Shown here: positions 34,109 through 45,342 of the stretch, one piece after another
Layout of the letters: every line of letters starts with the position of its first letter
How positions within the stretch are numbered: position 1 is the stretch's first letter
DNA from: Rhizophagus irregularis
Lineage: Eukaryota; Glomeromycota; Glomeromycetes; Glomerales; Glomeraceae
Direction of reading: 5' to 3'
Length of the DNA stretch: 64,000 bases
Assembly (NCBI RefSeq): GCF_026210795.1
Contig: NC_089448.1
Coordinates: 2,728,001 to 2,792,000 of the forward strand
Notes under the pieces: generated by a model
The model's input: only the letters and a program-made list of their open reading frames with translations
What the model was told of the DNA's origin: nothing
Databases searched by the model: none
Program-made: the position numbers and the translations under genes

Positions 34109-35584
34109 ATGACAACTACAATGACTACAACTACAACTTATAATAATCAGTTACAGTTACAACCAACTTTTTCTACACAACCATTACAAACTTTTCACCC
34201 TCAAATACCATCGCAACAACCACCTTTACCTATTCAAACTATTCAAAGACAAAGACAAGCTTATACTTTTTCATGGACTTTAAGGGGTTTTAATGAATTA
34301 TATCGTCAGATGTCTCATTCAAATTTTACTTATTCGGATCGTTTTCATACTCCAAGAGGTACTCATGATCCTTCTTTATTATGTCCTCCTGGTTGGTCTG
34401 ATTGTTCTTCAATGTTTCCTTCTCAACGTTCTCATTTAAATTGTTTTGATGATACCGCTTATCTTTGGAGAATTCGTTTATATCCAAATGGTAGTATTAA
34501 AAAATTACCTACTCATATTTCAATATATTTAGAAGCTATACAAACTTTATTTGAAAAACAACATTTTATTACAAAGAGATCTATACAATTTAAAATACAG
34601 GTTTTTCGTTTAATTAAATCTAAAAATCAATCATCTCATAATAATAATAATAATAATAATAACAATAATAATGGAAACAACAATACCAACAACAACAACA
34701 ATAACAACAACAACAATAATAATAATTTTAATATTAATTCTCAATTGGATGTTTGGAAAGAAACTCCTATATTAATTTATGAGACTAAAGATATGTTAAG
34801 ATTTGATTATGAATTTCAAAATTCAAATACTTTATTTGGTGTACCTTCAATTGGAACTTTTTCTAATTTATTTCCTCATGTGGATCCAAATATAGAAGAT
34901 GTTGATTTAACTGTACGAATTTCTATTTATAATAATAATTTAACAAATGATATTATTACCCCTTATACTCCTTTTTATAGAAATGATTTCTTTGAACCTG
35001 AACCTATAATTAGATCTCCTGCTTCTTTTGAAAGATTTTTTAATAATGAAACTTTTTATGATGTAGCTTTCACTTTTGATAATGGTATGCGTACTATAAA
35101 AGCTCATCGTATAATATTATCTCAACGTTCTGAATATTTTGAAAAATTTTTAAGTGGTAATTGGTCTGGTGGTGATGGTAATATGAAAATTATTCCAATT
35201 AAACATATTCCATTTGATACTTTTCGTGTAATCTTATTTTATTTATATACTTTAAAACTTCAAGATGATTTGGATTTTGATTTATTAAGGGATATTTATA
35301 CAAATGCTGATATGATGAGATTAGAACAATTAACTCAATTGGTTGCTGATAGAATTATTTATTTGGTTAATCTTGAAAATTGTCATCAATTATTAGAATT
35401 GGCTTGGAATTCAAATAGTTATACTTCAAAAATTATATTGAAGACTACTGCTTATGATTTTGTATTTAAAAATTGGAATTTATTAAGATCTTCTGAAAGT
35501 ATTAAATACTTAATATGTAATGCTCCTTCTATTGAATGTATAGAAGAATTAATGGAAGCTAGAATGTTTGGTGTCGCTAAATAA
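34109..35584 (+). CDS. MATH-BTB protein with poly-Asn insert
   Basis: A single-exon frame of 491 codons. Residues 1-50 are rich in Thr, Gln and Pro. A MATH/TRAF-like domain runs from about 51 (AYTFSWTLRGFNELY) to about 280, interrupted at about 181-213 by a run of Asn encoded by AAT/AAC triplets. A BTB/POZ domain starts near residue 305 (FERFFNNETFYDVAF, then KAHRIILSQRSEYFEKFL), followed by BACK-like helices. MATH-BTB proteins typically act as substrate adaptors of cullin-3 ubiquitin ligases, with MATH binding the substrate and BTB the cullin. That role is inferred from family. The ATG follows a long pyrimidine-rich leader. A paralogue lies at 44206-45342. Confidence 0.85.
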   Translation: MTTTMTTTTTYNNQLQLQPTFSTQPLQTFHPQIPSQQPPLPIQTIQRQRQAYTFSWTLRGFNELYRQMSHSNFTYSDRFHTPRGTHDPSLLCPPGWSDCSSMFPSQRSHLNCFDDTAYLWRIRLYPNGSIKKLPTHISIYLEAIQTLFEKQHFITKRSIQFKIQVFRLIKSKNQSSHNNNNNNNNNNNGNNNTNNNNNNNNNNNNNFNINSQLDVWKETPILIYETKDMLRFDYEFQNSNTLFGVPSIGTFSNLFPHVDPNIEDVDLTVRISIYNNNLTNDIITPYTPFYRNDFFEPEPIIRSPASFERFFNNETFYDVAFTFDNGMRTIKAHRIILSQRSEYFEKFLSGNWSGGDGNMKIIPIKHIPFDTFRVILFYLYTLKLQDDLDFDLLRDIYTNADMMRLEQLTQLVADRIIYLVNLENCHQLLELAWNSNSYTSKIILKTTAYDFVFKNWNLLRSSESIKYLICNAPSIECIEELMEARMFGVAK

Positions 35585-35734
35585 GTTTAATTACAAATTT
35601 ATTATAATTCCTTTTTTTTTTTTTTTTTGCCTTTACAAATCTGGTAAGAAGAACAATTTCACTTTTTTTTTTTTAAGATGATTTTTGATAATTTATTAAC
35701 AAAAAAAAATTCTAATATATTTTCTATCAGAAAT

Positions 35735-38700
35735 TCAGCGAATTTCAATATTGATGACTTTAACATCTTCAAATGGTTTATCCAATTTATCGGTCTTTGC
35801 ATTCTCAATGGTATGAATTACGTCCATACCGGCTGTCGCTCTACCGAATATCGTGTGTTTATTGTTAAGCCATGGCTAGTTAAAAAATAATTTGTATATT
35901 TAGTTTGGGTGTAATTACTTTTAACAATCATGTCACTTTGACATTTATTGGATTACTTACCGTTGGAACAACCGTAATGAAAAATTGCGATCCATTAGTA
36001 TTTGGTCCAGCGTTAGCCATACTCACAGTATATGGTCTATCATGTTTCAAATCCTTGTTAAATTCATCCTCAAATTCTGATCCCCATATTGATTCCCCTC
36101 CAGTACCATCCCCTAATTATTTAAATTATAAAAACAAAAACATATTTCAATTTTTTTGTACATATTTTTTACATTAAAAAAAAAAAATTTTTTTTGGCAA
36201 TTTGTACATTTTCAAATTTTTTCTTGTTTCATAGAAAAATCTTTCTCCTTTTTTTTTATTCTTACCTAATGGGTCTCCTGTTTGAATCATAAACCCTTTA
36301 ATAACTCGGTGAAAAATTACATTATTGTAATATCCATTCTTGGCGTGTGTAACGAAATTCTCCACGGCTTTTGGTGCATATTCTGGGAATAATCTTACAT
36401 GAATATCTCCTGAAGTTGTACGCAATATGGCTGTATTACCCAATTTTTGTTTGGTGGGTTGCGCTGATGCTACTGTTTGTTCTTCCCTTGATGGTTTTTC
36501 ATTATACACATCCCTATCTCCTTTATGTGATTCATGACTATTATATACATGTAAATTTATAATAATAGTGAAATTAGCATCATGATCAATAATTTAAAAT
36601 TTTGTAAATTATAATCTTTTCTTTAAAAGAAAAAAAAAAATAATAATATTTTCTTTGTAAATTTTATACTTACGCATCTGGTTCACGTTTTGTAAACATG
36701 AAAAATCGATTTCTTTTATATGCTGTACAAAATAACGTTGGATCCATTAATTCACTTTCTCTCATCAATGGATTATCCGACGCTGCCATTTCCTAAAAAT
36801 AATAATTATTATTATTATTATTATTTTTTTTTTTCGTCTGGAAAAAAAATGGTCCACCTACCATTGTAATAAGGGCCTTTCTTTTTGGAGCTCCTTGATA
36901 CATTGACATATTAAGAAACCGATGTGGTTCCGTTTTACCAATTAATCTAACCACCTTATTTGTCGTTAGGTTGACAACTTGAAAAAAAAAATTATATATA
37001 TAAATTATTGTTTCTTATTTTTATAATATCTATTTTCGTACTTCTTACTTACTCTTGATACCAAGCAGTGTAGGATAAATGATGAAGTTACTACTTTCAT
37101 CAAAAACTATAAATGTAAAAAAAAGAATCAATAACTATAGCTTGAAAAATGTTCTCACTCTATAGATATCACTCTATTTAATATACCTGCATTCATCGTG
37201 GATGCTAGTGAAGTCTTTTCTAATTCACGTTCTACAGCAAGTCTACGACCAAATTCCATATCATCTAATTTATATATAGCAGTCCCAGCCTAATTTCATT
37301 AAAGAATCGATATTTAATTAAATATAATAAATTATATTTAACCATAATTACATTTTATCATTCTAGCATACCTGCTGCATTTCACTTATAACCGATAATG
37401 ACTCATCATACTTTCGAATCATCTTTCCGGTTTTAAATCTAAAAACTCGTATTTGACGATCTCCAATACTTGTTGTTACAAATTGTTTGTAATCCGGAGA
37501 AAATGTCATTGATGTCGGAGATGTTTTCATTTTTTTGAATTCATAAAGATCTGTATCAGATTTGAATTCAAATGATACTGTTTTGGGCAAGCCAAAAGGT
37601 TCTTCTGGTACCCAATATTCCAACATTCCTGATGTATCTGCAGATAAAACCGTATGATCCTTCTCATTATACTAGATAATTTAAACGTAAAATTATTATT
37701 AGGCTTATAATATATATAAATCTTCGAATTTGAAAACTTACTGTCATCAAGTGAACCGGATGATTATGTAACTTTGGAACTTTATGTAGGGGTTGTTCAT
37801 CACCTCGACCATCATAGATAAAAATGTTGCCGGCGTCATCAGAACTGAAAAAAAAATAGTATAACGATTAATATTTATTATACAATTATAAAAGGTCGAT
37901 GATATTTACCTGGCTAATAATGTCTGAGCTTGACCTCGTTTATGAACCCAACAGATACTATTTGGCGTATATTCCAATTTCATCATATTAATCATGTCTA
38001 TAGAAAGATCACTAAAATCTTAATCTACATGATTATAAATAAAACGACTCCAAATTGTATTACTCACCGAAATTAACTACGTCGAATACTTTTAATGCTT
38101 TATCTACCGCACCAGTTGCTAATAACAACCCATCCGCAGAAACACTGATACTAGTGATATTTCCTAAGACAAATTGTTATGAATCGCATTAAAAAAAATC
38201 ATCATCCAACAAGCGAACCTATCAGATGGTACAAGATAAATACCGATATGTGCGCGAAAATGCTTCACAAATTCAATTCCTTTATCATTCTTTTTCCAAA
38301 ATTTCAAATGTCCATCAACTGATGTTGTAATTATAAAATCCGTTCTTAAAAATAAAATAACATTAATGTTAATATAATTATAAGAGCAATTAAGATTCAA
38401 TGATAAATAAACTTACGCTGTGGTGGCCACAAAACTTAAAACATCACGATGCATATAACTACGTTCATACATATCAGCCGAAGGCAAACGTTCCAAATAA
38501 GTTCGTTCGTGCATTAGAACTACGAGTTATTCTAACAATTAATTATATTTGGAAATATATATATTACGATATGTAAAAATGACGAACACATAATATATCA
38601 GTATCGAATACCTCGTTTTTTCTTTTTTGGTGTTTCAATAGCTATTGGTATAGCTGGTCCGATGTCTAGTAATAAATAATTGGATTAAGAAAAATTTTTC

Positions 38701-38830
38701 AAGGATTCGACAAAGATCTATTGACAAATCATCAATATTAACCTTCTTCTTCTTCTTGGTCTTGTTTCTCTTCCTCCTCCTCTTCCTCTCTTTCATGTTT
38801 GCTACCAGTCTTTATTTCTTGATCTGACAT
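35735..38830 (-). CDS. PPWD1: PPWD1-type WD40-repeat cyclophilin (peptidyl-prolyl isomerase)
   Basis: About 15 short exons. The start ATG is at 38830-38828 ([20 protein letters not shown]), an acidic N-terminus followed by a Lys-rich segment. WD40 repeats follow: [36 protein letters not shown], then [16 protein letters not shown] and [17 protein letters not shown]. The C-terminal exons (36535-35735) encode a cyclophilin domain: [58 protein letters not shown] and [16 protein letters not shown]. The catalytic Arg of FHRVI and the GSQFFIT pocket are present. PPWD1 is a nuclear, spliceosome-associated prolyl isomerase. The stop is the TGA at 35737-35735. The gene diverges from the RPP30 gene across 172 bp. 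No defects seen; exact exon edges were not all checked. Confidence 0.9.
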
Positions 38831-39002
38831 TTTGGTTATCTTTTGTTCAGTAAAACTAACAAATTGGTGGCTTATCCAAGCACGTGCGAATTAATGAATT
38901 TGTTTTCTGTTACACAATTTCGCACGGGCCAACAAAGGATAATCGTTATGTATAAAAATTGGTTTTTTGAAATTTTTTTTTTCAAATTTTTCAAAATAGA
39001 AA
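38831..39002. promoter_or_regulatory. Shared divergent promoter, PPWD1-type and RPP30-type genes
   Basis: The two start codons are only 172 bp apart on opposite strands, so this segment must carry both promoters and both 5' leaders. It contains GCACGTGCG near 38880 and GCACGGGCC near 38925, and an AT-rich half next to the RPP30 start. No TATA box was judged convincing. Confidence 0.55.
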
Positions 39003-40466
39003 ATGTTTTATGACTTAAATTTACCTTATCCTACGCAGCCAAATCTGGCACAACAACAAACTGAACTTCGTAAAAGAGTAGATTTGCTCATAAAATGTGA
39101 ATTTTCAAAGTTTGTTAAATTCGTAATCAAATTGAACTTGTATAATAACTAAATTTTTTTTTTTTTACTAAATGATAAATGATACTTTAAATATAACAAC
39201 AAAGTCGGATATCAGGTTGTTGCATATAATCATACAGTAACCGGAAAATTAGATAAAGTGAGTGAGCCCCTTTTTTTTAAAAAAAAAAAATTTGGAATAA
39301 ATGAATTAAGAAATAAAAAAAATTTTTATTATTATTCTTATTTATTTCATCAATTTAATCTACAAGAGGCAAACCCAATTCATAAATTTGAAACTTACAA
39401 TAATTCACCCGATTCACCTTCAGGTCAACAACAAAAAATCGAGCAATTGTCGCGTATTACAGTTGTAATAGAAGATGCAAGTCAGAATTATGGATTGGTA
39501 AAAATAATAGCAATTAAACTATTTTTGTTTTCAAAGAAGTTATTCCTAAATATAAATTTATCTTTAATAATCTTTCCTTTATGTGCATAAATGTGATAAA
39601 GTCATCTGCAAATAGCATAATTTCATCTTATGATATAGTTGCGGCTCAACCAACAAATGAAAAAATATTTCAAAATGTATGTGGAACATTAGAAGTAGAT
39701 ATTGTATCACTTGAAATGGGATCACGTTTACCATTTTATATAAAACATGGTCCTGTTGGATTAGCGATTGAACGTGGAGTGTATTTTGAAATTTGTTACG
39801 CTCCTGCAATAAGAGGTTTGTCATTCAACCTTCATGATATATTTTTTATAATTTATTAATGAATTTATATGTAGATTCCGCATCACGTCGACAACTTATA
39901 TCCAACGCGCAGAGTTTGGTTAGAGTAACACGTGGAAAAAATATAATAATTACTAGTGAAGCACAAAGAGCAATGGAATTACGTGGTCCATATGATATTG
40001 TTAACTTGTAAGTTATTTAGGATTTTATGTGTTTATTACAAATTACTTATAGCGTATTGAAATACATGATTCTTATAGAGGTACGATAATGGGAATGAAT
40101 CAAGCAATGGCAAAAGATTGTATATCGACAAATTGTCGTGCTGTAGTTATGCATGCAAGTAAGTAGTTTTACATTGTTAATAATATTACAGCATCACATC
40201 GAATATCAAATAATTGATGTTTATAATTATTATTTTTTCTTAAAGTAACACGTCGAAATACACATCGTGCAGTTGTATCCTTTGAACCTGTTTCTTCATT
40301 GAAACCAAATGAATTATGGAAGGTTGGAAGTGATAAGAAAAATACTGGAAAAACTGATTTTAAAGGAAAATCAACAGTAAAACGAGTACGTTTAAGCAAA
40401 GATGACGAGGAAGAGGAGGAGGAGGAAAATGAAGTCGAAATATCGCAAGATATGGAATTATCGTAA
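39003..40466 (+). CDS. RPP30: Ribonuclease P/MRP protein subunit RPP30 (Rpp1)
   Basis: Seven exons (39003-39096, 39205-39257, 39369-39497, 39602-39815, 39875-40007, 40079-40158, 40246-40466) join in frame to 307 codons plus stop. The N-terminus MFYDLNLPYP is the start of the TIM-barrel fold of this family. GYQVVAYNHTV, SSYDIVAAQPTNEKIFQ, VDIVSLEMGSRLPF, AIERGVYFEICYAPAIR and RGPYDIVNL follow in the usual order. The tail is acidic. RPP30 is a conserved protein subunit of RNase P and RNase MRP, which process tRNA 5' ends and pre-rRNA in the nucleus and nucleolus. The gene looks intact. Confidence 0.9.
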
Positions 40467-41495
40467 TAGAATTTTTTAAAGTTTTTAAAAATTGATTAAT
40501 CATTATAAATGCTTTGTTTTTTACTTATTTTTTGAATATTAAGTAATATGTTCAAATAATAAATTAGTGATAATGGAAATACAGTAAATTCTACTTCAAC
40601 TTGATTATATTAGATTGATGAGAATTAACATTCCAGATTTCCAGTTAATCAAAGAATCTGTTGACGTATTGCACATTTAAATAATTAAGTAATTAATATA
40701 TGTATACTTTCTGAATGAGTAAAAAAACTCAAATTATATTTAAATGATTTCAGAAGATATTAGTATATTTTCATGAATTCTGGCTAGTATTATAGACATT
40801 TGCTCAGTATAAACAATTGGCAAGTAAGAATTTTCAATGCAAAGGTGTATATATAAATTATCAAATTTGTAAAATTTCATCATGCAAACAAAAAAAACCA
40901 AAGAATTCGTCATTGATTTAACAAATGATAAATTGTCTACTAAACGATCATTAAAAGAAAGCTTCCTTGTTTTTTCTACCAATAAAAAAAATCAAGGAAA
41001 ATAAACTAGTAAAACTGATCTATTAATGAAATATCAGAATTAGAACCTATTAACAGCATTTTAAGGGAGAAGTTAAAAAAAAGTTGAGGCTGAGTCACCA
41101 ATGCTCAAAAATAAGTCTCTCACTTAGGTTACATCATTTTTAGATAGTTATCTAGTGTCAAATTCTTTTTTAAAATTTCATCTGATTGATTCATATCGTG
41201 TTTTTCATTCGTAGTAAATAAAAAGTTATTTCCGAAAAAGAGGCAGGTTTCATCGTAAATTGATGATTTTATTTTTTTATTTCTAAAGTACCACCCAAAA
41301 AATAAGTTGCCATCATATTTTCATCTACCATTTGTAATAAATAATAAAATACTTTTCTGTGAAAATAATGTATTTTAAAAAATATGTATTTATATGAAAT
41401 ATTGCATACGCATAAGACCAGCTGCATATAGTGCATATGGCCACATTTAGTCGTGTTTACGCGTTTGCGAGAAACTTCGTTTTTTTTCACACGAG
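40467..41495. other. Intergenic, no gene recognised
   Basis: AT-rich DNA without a supported frame; a minus-strand frame at 40740-40982 has no recognisable motif. The last 100 bases before 41496 are GC-richer and probably hold the promoter of the Fic gene. Confidence 0.4.
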
Positions 41496-42368
41496 ATGGC
41501 CTTGATACATTCCAACTTTGAATTCTTGGAACAACCTTGGTGGAAACTAGAATATGATGAACGCAATGTCAAGTATTACATCTCAGAAATCAAGCGCCTC
41601 CAAAAAGTCATATCATCATCCGTTGAGGGAGAGACTGAACTCATTTTAGGATATATTGAACTTCATCAAGAACGTTATTTAGTCGAATGTATTTCAGCGG
41701 AAAGCGATATAGACTTCGAAACTGTAAAACAACTGTTGAGGAACGAAACTAATTCTGACCCTCATTTATTGCGATTAGCTAAAAAAGTCCAAAATCTCCA
41801 TAATACTGTTAAAGGCATATTCCCATCCATCTTCTTTCCCAACCTTCCAATGGATCTCTTTACACCATCATTCGCACAGCAGTTGCATCAACAGGTTGGC
41901 GGCAACGGATTGATTGAAAATGCGGGTCAATATAGAACAAAATTTGTAAAGCCAGCCCAAGATGATTTTTGTTACATGGAACCAGAATTGATAGAGAAAG
42001 AGTTAAAAAAACTGTTCCGTCAATGTCGAGAAGATTTTAAGGAGGATTTGGAATTAGAAGAAGCTATCAAGTTTGGTGCATGTTTTCTTGCTCATTTCTT
42101 GTATATTCATCCTTTCATGAATGGAAATGGGAGAGTGGCTAGGTTACTTTTGAGCTATTTACTATCAAATTTCACTGTGGTGCCACTTTCCTTGTATACA
42201 GGAGAGAAAACGCGAGAAATTTATTTAGATTGTCTGCGTGAAGCACAGTGGTATCATAAACCTCCATTCAAACCTAGTGCACTCGCGACTTTTATACTCG
42301 AAAACGTACACTTGACATCCTATAACATATGTACAAATATGGATATAGATATTCAAAATGTAGATTAA
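41496..42368 (+). CDS. Fic-domain protein
   Basis: A single-exon frame of 290 codons. The Fic core motif HPFMNGNGRVAR starts at His205, preceded by a helix (EEAIKFGACFLAHFLYI) and followed by LLLSYLLSNF. Fic enzymes transfer AMP or another phosphate-containing group from a nucleotide to a protein Ser, Thr or Tyr, using the motif His as base. In this copy the acidic residue usual before GNGR (Asp or Glu, which binds Mg2+) is Asn, so activity may be altered. A proline-rich C-terminal region follows. No signal peptide or membrane segment is seen. The absence of introns and the better GC content than the flanks are unlike its neighbours, but do not prove transfer. Confidence 0.85.
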   Translation: MALIHSNFEFLEQPWWKLEYDERNVKYYISEIKRLQKVISSSVEGETELILGYIELHQERYLVECISAESDIDFETVKQLLRNETNSDPHLLRLAKKVQNLHNTVKGIFPSIFFPNLPMDLFTPSFAQQLHQQVGGNGLIENAGQYRTKFVKPAQDDFCYMEPELIEKELKKLFRQCREDFKEDLELEEAIKFGACFLAHFLYIHPFMNGNGRVARLLLSYLLSNFTVVPLSLYTGEKTREIYLDCLREAQWYHKPPFKPSALATFILENVHLTSYNICTNMDIDIQNVD

Positions 42369-44205
42369 AAATGTTTTATGTAAACACAAAATGGTTTCGT
42401 AAAAAATTATTGTATTACAAGTAAGTTCCGCAGTTATGGATATGCTGTTACTGCTATTATAGAATAAAATAAATAACTAATTTATTTAAGGAAATTGTGA
42501 TTCTTCAACAAATGGTAATTTCTTATCATCTGTAACCCATTAAATATCTTGTAACTATCAAGGTCTGCTTTTTTATTCTGGGTATATCAATCATTTTTTA
42601 TGTAGTTAAGCGTCGCTAAATCAGAAGAGAATGAATAAAAATTAAAACAGTAATAATATTACAAAAAAAAAACACATCATAAATGTACCTCCGTTTATAA
42701 ACTAATTGGAATAAATAGTTATTATGATGTATCAAGAAGCAATAAAAATAAATTATCAAAATATGTAGTGTAAGATTACATATTAAGCTTATCCATAAAA
42801 CAAATATAAATTAATATTTATTTAATTTTCCAGAGATAAAGATTGTATTTAAATTAACAAAGTATTGAAGTTACTACCAATAACAATAAAAAAAGCAAAT
42901 TACCACATTGATAATAAATAATAAGAAAATAAAAATACCATCACCACCCGATTGTTCTAAAACCATTTTTGGATAATTATCATCCCTTCATTGTGATTCA
43001 AAAGACCACCTTTATAAACACCCAAGTGATCCAATTAAAAAAAAATATTAGCAATTTTACACCTATTCAATAAATTACTAATTTATACATACACTTCCTG
43101 ATCTTATAAAAGGAATTAGATTTCAGCTCAAGCAATAAATGCAGAGGTAGCTTATCTTGTTTCACAGGACCTTCTTAACATTTCCACCAAAAGAAGCGCA
43201 TATTAAAATGAAGCTTTAGTCCAAAAGGATAAACTACAACTAACCGTTCCTTATCTTTGATATTAAAAGCATCCATATGGATATTGAGACTGATAATTTA
43301 AGACCCATTGAAGACAATAGATGCCAAGCTAATAATGTTCTCTTGCTCACTAAACAGCAAGTTCTTTTGATGTTTTGAGGATCATCCGCAAGCATGAAAC
43401 GTATGATGTAAAAGATGATCATGTTTCTCAAGTAATAATAGAGAAACATGCCACATAGTTCTATTCTAAAATTCTTGAGATGCTAGTATTCTATTTGCAA
43501 TATAAAAGGATTGTTTAATTTAATTTTTTAATTTCTCAAAATAAATTAGTGCGCAAAAAAAATACCCATTTTGGCAGGCACCTAAATCTGCCAAGGTATT
43601 CAACTTTGATACTATTTTTGCCGTTGTTTCTGTCGCTAAGTAGATCTTATACAACTTCAAAAAATACACTGTTTGATTGTTTCTTCATATAAAGCATCAT
43701 AAATATGGTAAATTTGTTTCTTTGTTTCTATACAAAATTTATAATTTTCCGATTTTCCGGAGAAAAGTTTTTAGATTAGTGTTAGAATGTTTTCTATGCA
43801 CGTGTCGTATGTTTAACATATTACGTCACGTAGCACCGGAAAATAGTGGCGTACAGTTGTTTTTAAAATATTTTTTATTGAATTATACAATATACAGTAG
43901 AAGTTCAATCCTTTAAAGAAAGTAATTACTTATTATTAATTATTTTCATATTTTTTTTTATTTGTTAATATTTTTTTTTTGCATATCATAAAGGGATTGG
44001 TATCAATTCTTATTTATCCAAATTTTGCCTTACTAAAAAGATCACTGAATCACTGCTAAATAGAAGGTATTATTCTCTCGTTGTCGTAACATTTTAACGA
44101 ATAGGAAGAATTATAATTCTGTAACATAATGTTTATATTGTAAATTGGTGTCAAATATATATAGTTTCTTAAATAGTGTCCTTAAAATCTCGTATGTAAA
44201 ACAAG
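42369..44205. other. Intergenic, possible coding traces only
   Basis: Between about 43090 and 43480 the composition is less AT-rich and may hold a decayed gene, but no protein family was recognised on either strand. The rest is AT-rich with T runs near 43960. At its right end (44206-44214) sequence consistent with a splice donor (GTGAGTG) lies at the end of the minus-strand MATH-BTB frame. Confidence 0.35.
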
Positions 44206-45342
44206 TCACTCACCTATCCTCGCATTATTTGGTGTAAAAAAACTTTGTAAAACCAATTCTACAATACGATCAACGTGGCCGCTTGCCATTACTTGTTTCA
44301 TATTGTCGGTATCTTTTATTTCAATCCAATGTTTTACAGCAAATTCTTGACCTGCGTCTTTTAATCGATCATCAAAATATTTCCAGCCTAACATTAAAAT
44401 TTGATCCCAATTTTCATGATTCATTAAATTAACCATCCTTTCAGCGGCCATTTGGCTAAGTTGTTCTACTCTAAGCATATCAGCTTTAGAATATATATCT
44501 CTTAAAAGTTCAAACGTTAATCCTTCTTCGAGTTTTCCAGTGTAAAGGTGATGGACAATACATCTAAACGCATCAAATGGCATATCTTTAATAGTAACAG
44601 TTTTCATATGTCCCTCTAACCATTCACCTCCCAACATACTCTCAAAATATGTTGATCGTGCAGCAAGAATAACTCTATGAGCTTTCATACTTGAACCACA
44701 ATCAAATATAAATTCAACATCACAAAATCTTTCTTCTCCAAAGTATCTTTCAAAAGGCATAAGTGAAATATTATTTACAATGACCATTGAACTTGGACCT
44801 TCCCCAGAAGTCATAGTGTCTTCAAAAATTTGAGTTCGAACCAATAAGTCTATTTCGGGCGTATTATCGCTAGGGAATAATTCTTTAAGAGCAATTATTC
44901 TTGCGAATCCATAATCTGCATTTACTCCATTGAACTCAAATTTCGTCTCTAAAGTATGACGATCTATTACAAGTGAAGGTTTTTGTTTTGTTGTTTGCAA
45001 ATTCGAATCGACTCGATAAAGCGCTAGTCGAAACTTTTTTTGCCTTCCTGTTATGTTATTTTGTTTTTCGTAATGAGTTTGTATTGCTTCAAGATATAAA
45101 GAAATATAGTCATTCGATTTTTTATCTACACCATTAGGGAACATTTTTAACCGCCATAAATATCCGGTATTGTTATGAGAACTGTTTTGTTCATTTACGA
45201 CATTGATGTTAATTGACTTTCCACCTTGTCCTCTCGGTGACCAAAACCTATCACTATAGAAAAAACTTCCGTTCGGGTGTCGAACAACGAGTTCATTAAA
45301 GCAGTTTATTTTCCATGTGAAGGCAAAATAATTTTCTTCCAT
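44206..45342 (-). CDS. MATH-BTB protein, paralogue of the gene at 34109
   Basis: The frame is open further upstream, but the Met at 45342 (MEENYFAFTWKINCFNELV) is chosen because the MATH domain begins right there, as in the paralogue. From that start it has 378 codons. MATH spans about residues 5-155 (YSDRFWSPRGQGG, GYLWRLKMFPNG, YISLYLEAIQT). The BTB domain starts near residue 197 (FERYFGEERFCDVEF, then MKAHRVILAARSTYFESML), followed by BACK-like helices with LLRDIYSKADMLRVEQLSQM. The two genes align well throughout except for the Asn run and the N-terminal extension. The last codons overlap a GTGAGTG donor-like site, so one more small exon is possible. A cullin-3 adaptor role is inferred from family. 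Confidence 0.85.
   Translation of the reverse strand: MEENYFAFTWKINCFNELVVRHPNGSFFYSDRFWSPRGQGGKSININVVNEQNSSHNNTGYLWRLKMFPNGVDKKSNDYISLYLEAIQTHYEKQNNITGRQKKFRLALYRVDSNLQTTKQKPSLVIDRHTLETKFEFNGVNADYGFARIIALKELFPSDNTPEIDLLVRTQIFEDTMTSGEGPSSMVIVNNISLMPFERYFGEERFCDVEFIFDCGSSMKAHRVILAARSTYFESMLGGEWLEGHMKTVTIKDMPFDAFRCIVHHLYTGKLEEGLTFELLRDIYSKADMLRVEQLSQMAAERMVNLMNHENWDQILMLGWKYFDDRLKDAGQEFAVKHWIEIKDTDNMKQVMASGHVDRIVELVLQSFFTPNNARIGE

Noticed and set aside
41496-42368. Fic gene as a recent bacterial transfer
   Set aside because: The lack of introns and higher GC are suggestive only; flanking DNA is fungal and the family is known in fungi.
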